A DNA stretch of 60,000 nucleotides from Membranipora membranacea (taxonomy: Eukaryota > Bryozoa > Gymnolaemata > Cheilostomatida > Membraniporidae): NCBI GenBank assembly GCA_914767715.1, contig OU612073.1:12526001-12586000 (forward strand). The letters run 5' to 3'. Under the pieces are notes generated by a model, which worked only from the letters and a program-made list of their open reading frames with translations, had not been told where the DNA came from and did not search any database. A program made the position numbers and the translations under genes. Below, in pieces: positions 38,776 to 49,410 of the stretch. The stretch's first letter is position 1. Each line of letters starts with the position of its first letter.

Positions 38776-38925
38776 GCGAGATGGCGCAATCGGTTAGCGC
38801 GCTTGCTATTCACTGCCAGGCGATTAGTGCCGCAGGAGTTGTGGGTTCGAGTCCAATTGGGGGAGCTTTCATTGTTGATTGTTCCAGCCCCCAGCACCCT
38901 AGGGTGTATACCTCTCCCAGGTGTC
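38776..38925 (+). mobile_element. tRNA-derived SINE, copy 2
   Basis: It carries GATGGCGCAATCGGTTAGCGCG (A box), an insert with CTTGCTATTCACTGCCAGGCG, and an intact B box GGGTTCGAGTCC. The tail has CCCTAGGGTGTATACCTCTCC. It matches the minus-strand copy at 34280-34415 along its length and keeps a better B box. No clear target-site duplication was found. Confidence 0.75.
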
Positions 38926-39013
38926 ACATCCTATTGATATGCATACCCAGTATCAAACGATAGTGCCAACCCTTCTGAACACTTGCATTCCTGTTTTGTA
39001 GCTGAGAACTTAG

Positions 39014-39035
39014 ACTGCGCTATCGAGGCACATGA
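39014..39035 (-). pseudogene. tRNA-Met fragment (5' end plus flank), duplicated
   Basis: The 22 bases ACTGCGCTATCGAGGCACATGA repeat exactly the positions 38234-38255, which are the 5' sixteen bases of the tRNA-Met and six flanking bases. The rest of the tRNA is missing, so this is a non-functional remnant 780 bp from the intact gene. Shared flank shows a DNA-level duplication rather than retroposition. Confidence 0.75.
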
Positions 39036-39939
39036 ATCACGGTACACAGGCCAAAAAAGTATTCGGTAAATAAAGCATTAAGTTTTTACACTTCTTAACC
39101 CTTATCAGAATAGTTGAGCTGCGGTAAACCTCAAAATTGGCAATCGTTATGATTCATTAAAAAGTAAATACCACCGAGGTTATTATAAACCTATTGTTCA
39201 CGAACATTCTCCTGTTTACAAAGAGCTCCTTTTTGACGGCACAACCAACGACTATAGATAATACATCCATAGTCCATCCATAGTCTCTGGTCATACATGT
39301 TGGCATGTTTGCTAAAGCCTCTGGTACTAAACAAAAATACTAAAAACAGCCGGTTGCTATTTCATGTGATACTAAAGCCTCCTTCCATATGTTATGTTAA
39401 AATAACCAGCTTAGTGGTAATTGAAAGTTTATAGGTTACCGATGGTTGTCAGTATATAAATGAATTTCTCAATTATTTTGAATAGCTTTATTAATAATAC
39501 TTGCAATTCTCAAATTTCTATGATACAACCACTCAATAATATTCTTCAACACTCAATGCTAATCAGATCAGATCTTATTGGCTGTCCCTGTTAGCCAGCT
39601 ATCACCTTCACATGCCTCGTAGCTTATGTTCTGAATTTTGTTTTCCAAATGACTTACGAATATGAATGCAGTCTTGTTTACACTAGACCTGATATTTTAG
39701 GGACCAAAATCCAAATCTGCTGGCGTATCAATGGTATATAAAAATGATATTGCTCCCCGTGTACAAAGCATGCAATCTGCCTACCAGTTACATGTTTCCA
39801 CGTAACTATTGATGATGTATCTCATGCAGGTAGAACATGTTGTGTTTGCACAAATGATAAGATAATGCATGAGAAAGAAATGACCCAGATTTAATTATGA
39901 TGAATGATGAATACCACCAAATTCACCATTTTACAACTG

Positions 39940-40178
39940 CAGGCCCGTACTTCTAGGGGAGGCAGGGAGGCACTGACTCCCCTAGAAAGCTAGATACAGT
40001 GGCCTAAAAACACAATAACTGAATAATCTATGTCAGAATCAGCTCCTCTGGAAATTCCATTTGCTGATTATATGCCTTGAATTGCTTAGGGAGGAACGAA
40101 CAGCACCCCTCCCAGTGATGCTTTTGACTCGCCTGAGACTTTTGCCTCCCCTGCCATTTTTACTTAACTACGGCCCTG
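39940..40178. mobile_element. hAT5-like MITE, copy 2, with 5-bp target duplication
   Basis: Ends CAGGCCCGTACTTCT and TTAACTACGGCCCTG match copy 1, and the bodies share GGCAGxGAGGCA, CCTCTAGAAAGCT-like and ACTTTTGCCTCCCC segments. AACTG flanks both sides (39935-39939 and 40179-40183). Confidence 0.8.
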
Positions 40179-40531
40179 AACTGGGTGACACTCTGGACTC
40201 ATTGTGAGACGCTTTCTTTGAACACACTTTTCATTAATGGTATCAACAGATTTGGAAACATATCGTAAGGATAACTATTTAAATTTTTGTTTTTTAGACC
40301 AACAGGTGTGGTCCACCAACTGTTCTAAATGAGGAATAATGCATTTGCAACGATGGCTTGGAAATAAAATTGTAAATCTGTAAATCCATTTATTTTGATG
40401 ACTAACATACTAACATACAATTTTTCTTGTAATGAGACTATTTTCTGTCCATAAGGCTTTGCATGTTTTTTCCGAACTGCAAAAAAAAGATATCCTGCAC
40501 ATCAAAGAATGGATATCACACTCAAGCGCAG

Positions 40532-43076
40532 TTAGACTTTTTGAAGAACAAAAAGCTGCCCTGTGAGATTTATGAAATAGTTGTCAAATTCTCTGTCTTC
40601 CACAATTCTTATCTCTCCCTGCCTCTCCATCTCTTGAATTATCGGCCTTAGCTGAGCCAAATCCTTATCAATTGTCATATATGATGCTCTTGTAGCAATG
40701 ATTGCAAACCCACCTTCAAAATAAAAATTGAGACGTGCAAAGAACAGCACACAATAAGAGCATGAATAAATTGAGGAGAGTTCATAGGCTTAGGGGCATC
40801 ACCTTGCACTTAAATTATAACTTATAACTACTTTGAAATCAACACTAGAAAAACATTTGACCAAAGAGTTAGGACAACTGTCACCTATCGGCAGTCCCAC
40901 CTTTCAGTGGAAAACAAACAACAACCAAAGCAAAAGTTGATTGCTGTGATAAGGCTACAGTTACTCAAATAACTGTTACAGCTTTATTATCAACACTTCA
41001 TAACCGATGAAGTTGTATTTAAGGTCCCCTCCACACTTGTGCAGCAACTTAATTATAACGGATCAGGTACTGCTGGTAGCCTGAGCAGGCTGTTGGGGAT
41101 GGATGGGTGGGGAGACTACCTACCCCCTACCCCACCCACCCCGACAGCCTGCCCCGGCTATACTGCTGGTATACTGGAATATTGGGACAGCTGTCACACA
41201 ATCCAACAGATGTAATAGCATTCATGTTCTATTTTCGAACATATCAACTATTCAGTTTAGATCTTTGTAAAACAACATACCTGGTTTGGTAATACGACAC
41301 ACCTCTTTCACAGCAACAGCTTTTATATGGTTTGGTACAAAAGCACCAACCGAGAAAATAATATCATAGGAATCTACAATCATAAGGGTATGTGTAAAAA
41401 AAAGCAATCCCATGAGGCAACAACAGATTGTGAATGTTTGCGCTGAAGCTAACTCTAGAGTAACAGGGATATTACATGATGACATGGGCACCTATTAGAC
41501 TGAAGTTAGAAGAATGAGGCCCCCCAGTAGAAGTGGAATCAAACAATGTATAAATGTAAAACATACCCTTTTCTATTCCTGAGTCAAGACCAAAGAACTG
41601 GTTATAGCCCTTCTTGTAGTAGCCTTTCTCTATACCAACATTCAACATTCGTGCTGCCGGCTCCAGCCCATCCACATTAGAGTAATGTGCCAGCTTTTGA
41701 AGCTACAGAATGTATCATGAGTGTACCACAAGAGTACTTTGAAACGCATCGCAATACACAAATGTTAACAATCTATTGAGTTTTGATCGGGTCCACGCTA
41801 ACCAATTACAAATTGTCTTCCCTTAGATCAAGGGAGGATAATACTGAATATTACGCTCATTTGGTTGCCAATTCCAATGCTTATTCTAAGATAAAATTTT
41901 ACTTATATTTTAGTGGGCGGGCTTTGATCATAGAGGTAACGGTGATTAAGAGCCTATGTAATAAATTATATTTATATATTAAGTATTACACTCACCTCTC
42001 GAACTACTAACCCAGTACCACATCCGATATCTAACATCCTGATATTTGTATCGCCTAAAAGATTAAGTATATCCTTTGTCTAGGACAAATGTCATTATAA
42101 AACACATGGTACAGCCATATGCACAGGTAGTGTAGACAAGTTTCACATTTCTCAGATAACACAATTTGGAACATAACTATGTATTTCTATCCTACAGCCT
42201 CTTTTATTTCCATACACAAGCAATTTCACATCACTTAATCGTCTGGTAGGCAAGCATAGACCTAGTCTCAGTGCTCAGATGGCTCCATTGCGAGTTAGTG
42301 GCATTACATTATTACCACCCGATTTTGAAATTTGGCGGTTGACAATGTAATGCCGCTAACTCGCAATGGAGCCGTCTGAGCACTTAGAAGAGCTTAGACC
42401 ATGCTCCTGATTTGGCATTTGAACATATAGGTATTCACTATTGTTGGTCTCACCTTTGGCGTATTTATGTATAGCTTCAGCTAATACCGGTGGAGCACCG
42501 TAATTCAGACAAACCATATCGTCATCATAAATATTAGCATTGTCATCATAAGTCTTGATACACTCAGAGTTCCGTCCCTCCTCAATGCTGGGTATGAGAA
42601 TAGCACCCCAATTGACCTACATGTAAACCAGCATCAACATTAAATATACAGAGCAATAAATCTATATATGTCTAGTTTTACATGTCTGTGTCTATGTCTG
42701 CCTTCAATGAGGAGTTTTTACTGTTTTTGGTGGTTAGACATTTGAGTTTATCATGAAGTTGTTGTTGTTGTTGCAATGCAACAATCACTAAAATAACACA
42801 TTTCCCAAAGTAAGGGTGTGCATCATACAGTACATAGTGTACAAAAATACAATGATATATAATACAATACCATACAATGTAATGTAATGTAATGTAATGC
42901 AATGCAATGCAATGCAATGCAATGCAATGCAATGCAATACAGTGCAATACAATGCAATACAATGCAATACAATGCAATGCAATGCAATTCAATGCTATAT
43001 AATACATTACACATAGTCTTACTTGAGTGGTAAAACTGTTAATAGTCCGGTTTTCCTGTCTCAGTTTCTCATCCAT
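40532..43076 (-). CDS. METTL27-like (WBSCR27-type) methyltransferase, copy A
   Basis: A class I SAM-dependent methyltransferase; the vertebrate homologue METTL27 has no firmly known substrate. Six exons: 43023-43076, 42454-42616, 41996-42054, 41567-41702, 41281-41373, 40532-40713, coding 228 aa. Exon 3 holds SAM motif I, MLDIGCGTGL. Exon 4 has the acidic loop VDGLEPAARML that binds the SAM ribose and EKGYYKKGY. Exon 5 has the motif IV-like strand YDIIFSVGAF and KPG. Exon 6 carries GGFAIIATR and ends LFVLQK. Exon 2 is three bases longer than in copies B and C. The start is the only ATG before the in-phase exon 1 donor. AATAAA lies on the minus strand at 40389-40394. It is last in the transcription order of a three-gene array and the most diverged in exon 2. 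Confidence 0.88.
42263..42391. mobile_element. MITE with about 45-bp inverted repeats, copy 1
   Basis: AGTGCTCAGATGGCTCCATT...GGCATTACATT is mirrored by AATGTAATGCCGCTAAC...GGAGCCGTCTGAGCACT, pairing over about 40 bases with few mismatches around a roughly 35-bp centre. The outer TAGTCTCA survives only on the left. It lies in the intron between exons 2 and 3 of methyltransferase copy A. Confidence 0.8.
42861..42995. repeat. (AATGC)n / (AATGT)n pentanucleotide microsatellite
   Basis: About 24 five-base units, mainly AATGC with AATGT at the left and AATAC interruptions, fill intron 1 of methyltransferase copy A. Because 5 is not a multiple of 3, all frames stay open on the minus strand and give spurious His-Cys-Ile-Ala-Leu peptides. 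Confidence 0.95.
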
Positions 43077-45382
43077 GACAGTTTTTGTTGGTGTTGGACA
43101 AAAATAGAAAAATTCAGAACTTTAGGATTAGCCTTGTCACAGGATCACCGCAGAGTTAAATGTATGAGTTATGTGTTTGTCAATTTTTCAGCTTTGTTCA
43201 CGATGCCAACAGAATATTTTATGGCCGGTTTATGCCGGTTTATGAATATGGCCTTGCACACAGCCTCCATCCCCTGGACTAGAACCAAATATTGTGTAAC
43301 TTCTCTGTTTGTTTGCATAATATCAAGATTCTGATCAGGCAGTCAGTCGATGGCCACAGATAACTGTTGTTCTAGGTCTAGACTGATCCTATCCGTTGTT
43401 TATAATTCATTGAACGTTTAACCGTAACACATGTGTACCATCTCGCACACTTATCCCAAACGCTTATCTCAAACACTCATCACTAAAACTCATTCAAACG
43501 AAAAATTGAAAGAATGGCAGCAATGAAAAGTCAGTTCTATCCAAGATACAGTGAGTGTACACTAATCGCCTATTGGCAGTGACACTTTGATCTCAGAAGC
43601 AACTGCCTGATTCCCTCAGGATGGTTTATCCAAAGGTTCATTGCCTCGCTTGTTCGCAGAATTGGCATGAGATTTCAAAGTGAAGTGCTGTGTCTGTGTT
43701 TCGACGTCCTGACTTGAGGTTACACTTTCACTCATACTGGATGATATACTCCAATACTTTACTGCTACACCTAGTAATAATGTATGAATGGCAATATTTC
43801 ACATTTGTAAACAAAAAATCAGCTATGATCTAGATTCTAGATAGTAATTGGAATATGACCTATGTGAAGACAACTACAAACCAACAGTAAATAGCATGAA
43901 GTGCCAAAAAACTTTACCACCAAACTAAGTCTAGGTGTTCAGACCATAGACTTAATCAATATCAATATCAATATTCAGACAGGGGCAAGTGCAAGTTAGA
44001 AGCATTACATTATAAAACACTTATGTTTGATAATGTCACGCCACCAACTCTTACTTGCAGCTGTCTGAGCACTGAGACTACACCAACATTGTCAGAGCAA
44101 AACAGCAAGATCGTTACAGGTCACTTTTCTAGGCATCATATATAATCTGCAGTGGGATTTCAGCAGGGGTAGTTTCTAAACATTTCACGTCAGCAGTTGA
44201 AGTGAAGCTCGAAAATTTCAGTTATTTTGTCAAATAAAAACCCCGTTGATATTATGTTTAAAGATAATTTGAGGATTATTTTAAGGAAATGCAATGTGAG
44301 TGAACTATATTCAATTGAAGTCAACAAGGCGATATAGGTATTGCTTTCCTGTCAGGAGATTCGGCTTTTACATAACAGAGTTCTCTCCCTTTGCACAATG
44401 AGAACACAACTACACTCACATTTACAAGCTTTAATTTTCTTTGTTAGGTCCTATATAGATAGTGCCAAGTCATGGAGTCTTAGCTTAGTTCAACCATTCT
44501 CCCTGGTTCAACAAGCCATCAACATAAAAAGCTAGTCATTACCTATTGGCTACAAGACTGTGAACCACAAGCATCATGTGGGGCAGCCTCAACCCGCTTC
44601 GATATAATCGATAGTCTGTTGTTGACATAAGGATATTTCATATCTTCACCTATCAAACACGCCCACATATGTTATGTACTGATTTTTACAGAGTCAATAA
44701 CAATGATCAGTTTGTTTTATCGCTATTGTGTTGGCAACAGATTCTGGAAGAAATCAGTATGACCTAAAAGAAAGCAACAACTTGTGCAAATGCGATTGGT
44801 CACAATGGTACAATCGGAATGCGAGTATTTTGTATGTCAGACTAGTTTCATCTTGATTCGCTGTGTAAATATTTTGGCTTTTATCTATAAATGACCTCGC
44901 TCCAACTTAAATGATCTACTTGTTTTATTTTGGCATGCTGTGTTTTTTGGTGCAATCTATAAATACTGTGACCAAAATAGAAATAAATTAATGAACGAGT
45001 ATATTTGACATATGATTTTTATGGCAATGGTTCAATATTTTTTGCAAATGGCAAACTGGTTTCAGTTTATTGATTAATAGGAAAAGCAAAGAATCAAGTT
45101 ACACATTATCTGGTTTGCGTTGATATCCGAACTATGCAGCAGTTTTGCAAAAAAAAAGACATGCATCAATTAAATTGCTATAGTATACACACATCAAATT
45201 ATTATAATGAATAAATAAAAAGCTAGTGTAATCATGACAACCAAATTCATCATAGAAAGATTTAAATAAATGATAGAAAAAATGTTCCAAAATCAACATT
45301 GAATTTGGTTGACTCGAAGTATGTAATGATCTTTTGAGCACTGTTAACTGTCTTTTATGCTTCACACAACGCCAACTTGCAA
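43077..45382. other. Intergenic region between methyltransferase copies A and B
   Basis: 2.3 kb upstream of copy A and downstream of copy B. Apart from the MITE at 43976-44080 no gene, RNA or clear repeat was seen. A minus-strand AATAAA for copy B may be at 45066-45071. Confidence 0.5.
43976..44080. mobile_element. MITE, copy 2 (relative of 42263-42391)
   Basis: The right end GTCTGAGCACTGAGACTA is the complement of the left end of copy 1 (TAGTCTCAGTGCTCAGA). The left arm ATTCAGACAGGGGCAAGTGCAAG pairs imperfectly with CTTACTTGCAGCTGTCTGAG on the right, and GCATTACATTA recurs. The arms have diverged more than in copy 1. Confidence 0.65.
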
Positions 45383-47877
45383 TTAAATTTTTTGCAAGAC
45401 AAAAAGTTGCCCTGACAGATTTATGAAATGGTTGTCATACTCTCTGTCTTCCACTATTCTGATCTCTCCCTGCTTCTCCATCTCTTGAATGATAGGCCTT
45501 AGCTGAGACAAATCCTTATCGACTGTCATATATGATGCTCTTGTAGCAATGATCGCAAACCCACCTTCCAAAAAGAAACAAAGATGTTAAAAGAACAGCA
45601 TGGGATGAAAGAGGTATCATGCTAAGTATGACATAGAGCGAATGACATGACTTGGGTTTGGAACAAGCATAATGGTGTGATGATACGGGTCTGACCCTCC
45701 GATAGATTCAGGGGAGCTGCACTTGTCAACTCCACTCCAGTGAGTTTTGCTGAGATTTTGCTGTCACTCCAATAAATCCAACGGCTTTAATACATTTATA
45801 GTCTTGTTTGGGACCCTTCCTTCGTATTTACCCTTCATAAACAACGTACCTGGTTTGGCAATGCGGCACATCTCCTTAACAGCAACAGCTTTTATATGGT
45901 TTGGTATAAAAGCACCGACTGAGAATATGATATCATAGCAATCTGCAATAACAATATGCATGCAGTGAGTCTCAATGCAAATTTTGTCAAAAAGTATTCC
46001 ATGATGCAATAAGTGCTGGGAATCCCCATATAGGAATTTCTAGGATATTGCATGATGGGATAACTAAACTGAAATCTAGAAAGTCATCCCACATCAAGAT
46101 GAGAGCTTCTAACTGACCAGTAAAGAAAATGGTGATGAAAAGTTTTTATAGGGTTATAAGTTATAGTGGTATAAAATATTTAACGGTTACAATAGTTTAT
46201 CAGCAAGTTGTTCAGCCTATCGATTCAAGTTTTAGTTTGCACATATTCAGGGTCTGAAAACACGTAACACGCATAAACAACACTGAAAAAAGAAGACAAG
46301 ACGTTTGGCTTATAATTCATATTAAACAAAAAATATCTTTCAGGTCATTGTCCAAGCAAAAAAAGACTATTTAAGGATGCTGCATTTTCTAGTCCCCCAT
46401 TGACTCACATGTGGTAACCACATAGATGGGGCATCCGGTAGCCGTATACTACTAAGATGCACATGATAGCCGGCGTACAACACAATCTGCAATGAAATTT
46501 GAATCAAAAACTCCGGCATGCGGAGGGTCACAATTATACAAAGTATGGAACGAAAGTACGAACGTAAAACTGACATCTTGCATTTCCAGGTCCTAAATGT
46601 GTTACATTACAGCGTAAGATTTCATGTAAATTATTTTGCGGCTCTAGGCATTCATGATTTGATCCTATTAAAGTGTCTTTGTCAAATTAGGATAGCATTC
46701 TCTACCCAGGATACCTATATATATGGTTTAATTAAAAAACATACCCTTTTCTATTCCCGAGTCAAGACCAAAGAACTGGTTATAGCCCTTCTTGTAGAAG
46801 CCCTTATGGATACCAACGTTCAGCATTTGGGCGGCCGGCTCCAGGCCGTCCACATTATTATAATTGGCCAGCTTCTGAAGCTACAGAAGATCAGTGAGCA
46901 TTATTGCAAAGATTTGTTAGAGAATTTAACACCATAAACATTCAAATACCCTTAGACATGATTGTAACAAAAACAAAAGGGACAAAAGCCAATACAAAAT
47001 ACATTTATACATTGTAGTATAATAAATTCATGCAATATTTTGTTTATATAAAACTTACTTTCTGAACAGCTAGTCCAGTACCACATCCGACATCCAACAT
47101 TTTGATATCTGTGCTGCCTAAAAATTGAAATATATAACTGGACGTCAATAATATCATGGCAAAACTGTGACGCATCATTTACCAATACTGTGGAGGTGGA
47201 GGGTGCCGATAAAATGATAAAATTAACTATTACTCAGCAGATTTATTGTTGATATAGGTAGAGCTATAGTCCTCTGCTTAAACATACAATTAAAACCTCT
47301 GGGGACCACAAAAATATGTCCTAATTGAGTCCGAATTAAGTGACATTAGAATGCATTGATATCTGAAGAGACCAATTTTCCTTGTCTAAATTAACAGGAG
47401 TTTTGAAATTATAGAGTCTGAATTAACCAGCTTATTTCTTCTTACCTTTAGCATACTTGTGCACTGCTTCCGCTGCTACCTGTGGACCGCCGTAGCAAAG
47501 AGAATTCATATCCTCGTCATAAATATTAGCATTGTCATCATAAGTCTTGACACGCTCTGAATTTCCAACCTCCAGACTGGGTTTTACCACGGTACTCCAG
47601 TCAAGCTAAATACAGAAAAAAATCGATTATATGATGAAATGCCAATGACATTTTCCTCTTTTGTGTAATCGTGCGCACCCAAATGTTCCCAGATATTCAG
47701 ATATTGTTTCTTTGTGCTAAATTGACAAAAAAAGAATAATGAAGGAAATATATCAAATTTAATAGATAAAGTATCATAATACTTGTTACACATTGAATAT
47801 AAATGAATGCATAAACATCTAACTTGTGTGGCGAAACTCTGAATAGCCTGGTTTTCTCGTGTCAGCTTGACGTCCAT
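45383..47877 (-). CDS. METTL27-like methyltransferase, copy B
   Basis: Six exons: 47824-47877, 47446-47605, 47059-47117, 46745-46880, 45850-45942, 45383-45564, coding 227 aa. Exon lengths 54/160/59/136/93/182 equal those of copy C. Motif I is MLDVGCGTGL in exon 3, the ribose-binding loop VDGLEPAAQML in exon 4, YDIIFSVGAF in exon 5, and GGFAIIATR with LFVLQKI at the end in exon 6. The array is one tandem direction with 2.3 kb to copy A and 1.5 kb to copy C. Exon 6 is closest to copy A (7 differences in about 58 residues, versus 14 to copy C), whereas exon 2 and the flanks look closest to copy C, a mosaic. ATG 47877 was chosen by homology with the other copies, although ATG 47898 is in frame upstream. 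An alternative first exon may lie at 48453-48608. Confidence 0.88.
46385..46560. repeat. Conserved intronic block, methyltransferase B (pair of 50525-50700)
   Basis: About 170 bp of intron 4 of copy B aligns with intron 4 of copy C at clearly higher identity than the surrounding introns: CACATGTGGTAACCACATAGATGGGGCATCCGG is unbroken in both. On the minus strand it looks like an exon (acceptor TTTCATTGCAG, donor CACAT|GTGAGT), but a 2-base length difference shifts frame between copies and copy B has a stop in the needed phase. Confidence 0.7.
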
Positions 47878-49410
47878 GATGATCTTTATCAAATTCAATA
47901 CTTTACAGTTTCAATATTTAATTTCAATATTTTCTCAGTTCTGCAGAAGCTCAATGTTGAGTCTCTGTGCAGCTGTGCACCTTTATAGTAAGGGTATAGT
48001 CTATATTCCCAAAACAAGGTCATCATAACTCCCCTCTACAATGTTTATGTCAGGTCAAAAACAAAAGTATAATACCGGTCACAGAGGAAAGGTTCATCGA
48101 TTATTTGATAAAAAGATAAGCATACATCAAAACTGGATTCGAACCTGATCTAGTGTATATATAGGACAGCTTTACAAGATAAATACAAAAAGGAACTTTA
48201 GCCAATGACTGTTTTGGCTTATGAGAGCTTTGATATCTTTGCTTTTTTTTTCAATCCCTGGATCGAGGGGAATTATTGTTATCACCATATCTGTTGTTTT
48301 ATTAACCTGACCAGTTTGAACTGGGGAGACTTTTTGCACGCTGACCCCATGCAAACAGCACTGGTACTTATGAACTCAAAAACTAGCTCATCATTTTTTA
48401 ACCCCAGATGAAATCGTTTTTGTGAAGCCCAATGAACACAAGCTGAACTTACTGAGTTAAGTGCTTCTGTACCCTGGCCGATGTCTAATTGGCCCTCAGT
48501 ATACACCACAGCAGGTAGAAGGACGGAATACACGGCCATCCTGATGTCATTGGTGTATAGATGGCAGCTAGTCAGACATACACTCTTGCCCTCCCCTTTG
48601 CTTGACATTGACTGAAATAACTGACAAAAAGCTTCTTGTTGGGGTTTTGATCAGATTGATGTAAGAAATTCAAGAGCTAGGTTTCTCATTTCAATTGTGT
48701 CTTTAGACCTCTAGAATTTGATGTTTTTTTCTACTCTAGAGGAAAAAAGTATTTGATGCAGGAAAATTAAATCTGTTTTGCACATAATCGAAATAAAACT
48801 TATTGCAACTAGCTGTCACTACAAACAGTAATGTATAGAGTTAACCAATTTGCCTGCATTTTCACGCATTCTACCGGTATGCCTCTTATCGAAGGGGGAC
48901 AACTCCAAATGTGGGAAATTGTTTAAACCTGAGCTAGAACAGAAACAAGTCAAGCGCAAACAGTTTTAATAGGGGTAGCTCTAAGGTCACTGGTATATTT
49001 AAATATCAAAGTGTCTACCATATGGGCAGATGTCCAGTCAGTTTGGTCATAGAGAGGAAGGATCTAATACTACATCAAAACAATAGCATTTATAATTATA
49101 TTAATCTTTGTTTATTGATCATAAGATGTTTTACATCCACAAAACACAACCAATAAACTGTTATCAAATTAAATCAAATCGTTATCACTGCCTCATTATT
49201 GCTTTAACGAGTACTGACAGGATAACGTAGTAAAAAAAAAACAGAAACTTTTATTTAGTAAACATATGTATCATAAGTAGAAGTGAATATGGTTTCTTTC
49301 TAAATGGAAAATATCGTTTATAAATAAGTGATCTTTGATAGTCAAAATATAGAGTTATAATGTGCTTAGGAGACTGTTTTTGTCCGTCATGCTTGACCCT
49401 CAAACGGCAA
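47878..49410. other. Intergenic region between methyltransferase copies B and C
   Basis: 1.5 kb holding the copy B promoter side and the candidate exon at 48453-48608. A stretch of about 200 bp (48190-48415) resembles the region upstream of copy C (53080-53250), so the duplication included 5' flank. A minus-strand AATAAA for copy C is at 49250-49255. Confidence 0.55.
48453..48608 (-). CDS. Candidate alternative or orphan first exon upstream of methyltransferase copy B
   Basis: A 52-codon open segment from ATG 48608 ends at a strong GTAAGT donor (48448-48452) in phase 0, the phase needed to splice onto exon 2 of copy B. The peptide has no recognised domain: it runs from MSSKGEGKSVCL through IRMAVYSVLLPAVVY to GTEALNS. 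A homologous but decayed stretch lies upstream of copy C (about 53345-53460), where the donor is destroyed. It could also be a remnant of another gene. Confidence 0.4.

Larger units (their letters stand above)
34626..40531. other. Gene-poor intergenic region of 5.9 kb
   Basis: Between the FABP start codon and the first METTL27-like gene no protein-coding exon could be supported. Open frames at 36529-36723, 36888-37118 and 37567-37779 show neither family resemblance nor splice context. The region carries a tRNA-Met, a tRNA fragment, one SINE and two MITEs, listed separately. Confidence 0.6.

Noticed and set aside
42678-43076. 132-codon open frame with His-Cys-Ile-Ala-Leu repeats
   Set aside because: Only its first 18 codons are methyltransferase A exon 1; the rest is read-through of a pentanucleotide microsatellite, which is open in all frames.
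46367-46576. 69-codon open frame in intron 4 of methyltransferase B as a coding exon
   Set aside because: Copy C has a 2-base length difference here, and the phase required by flanking exons meets a stop; kept only as a conserved block of unknown role.
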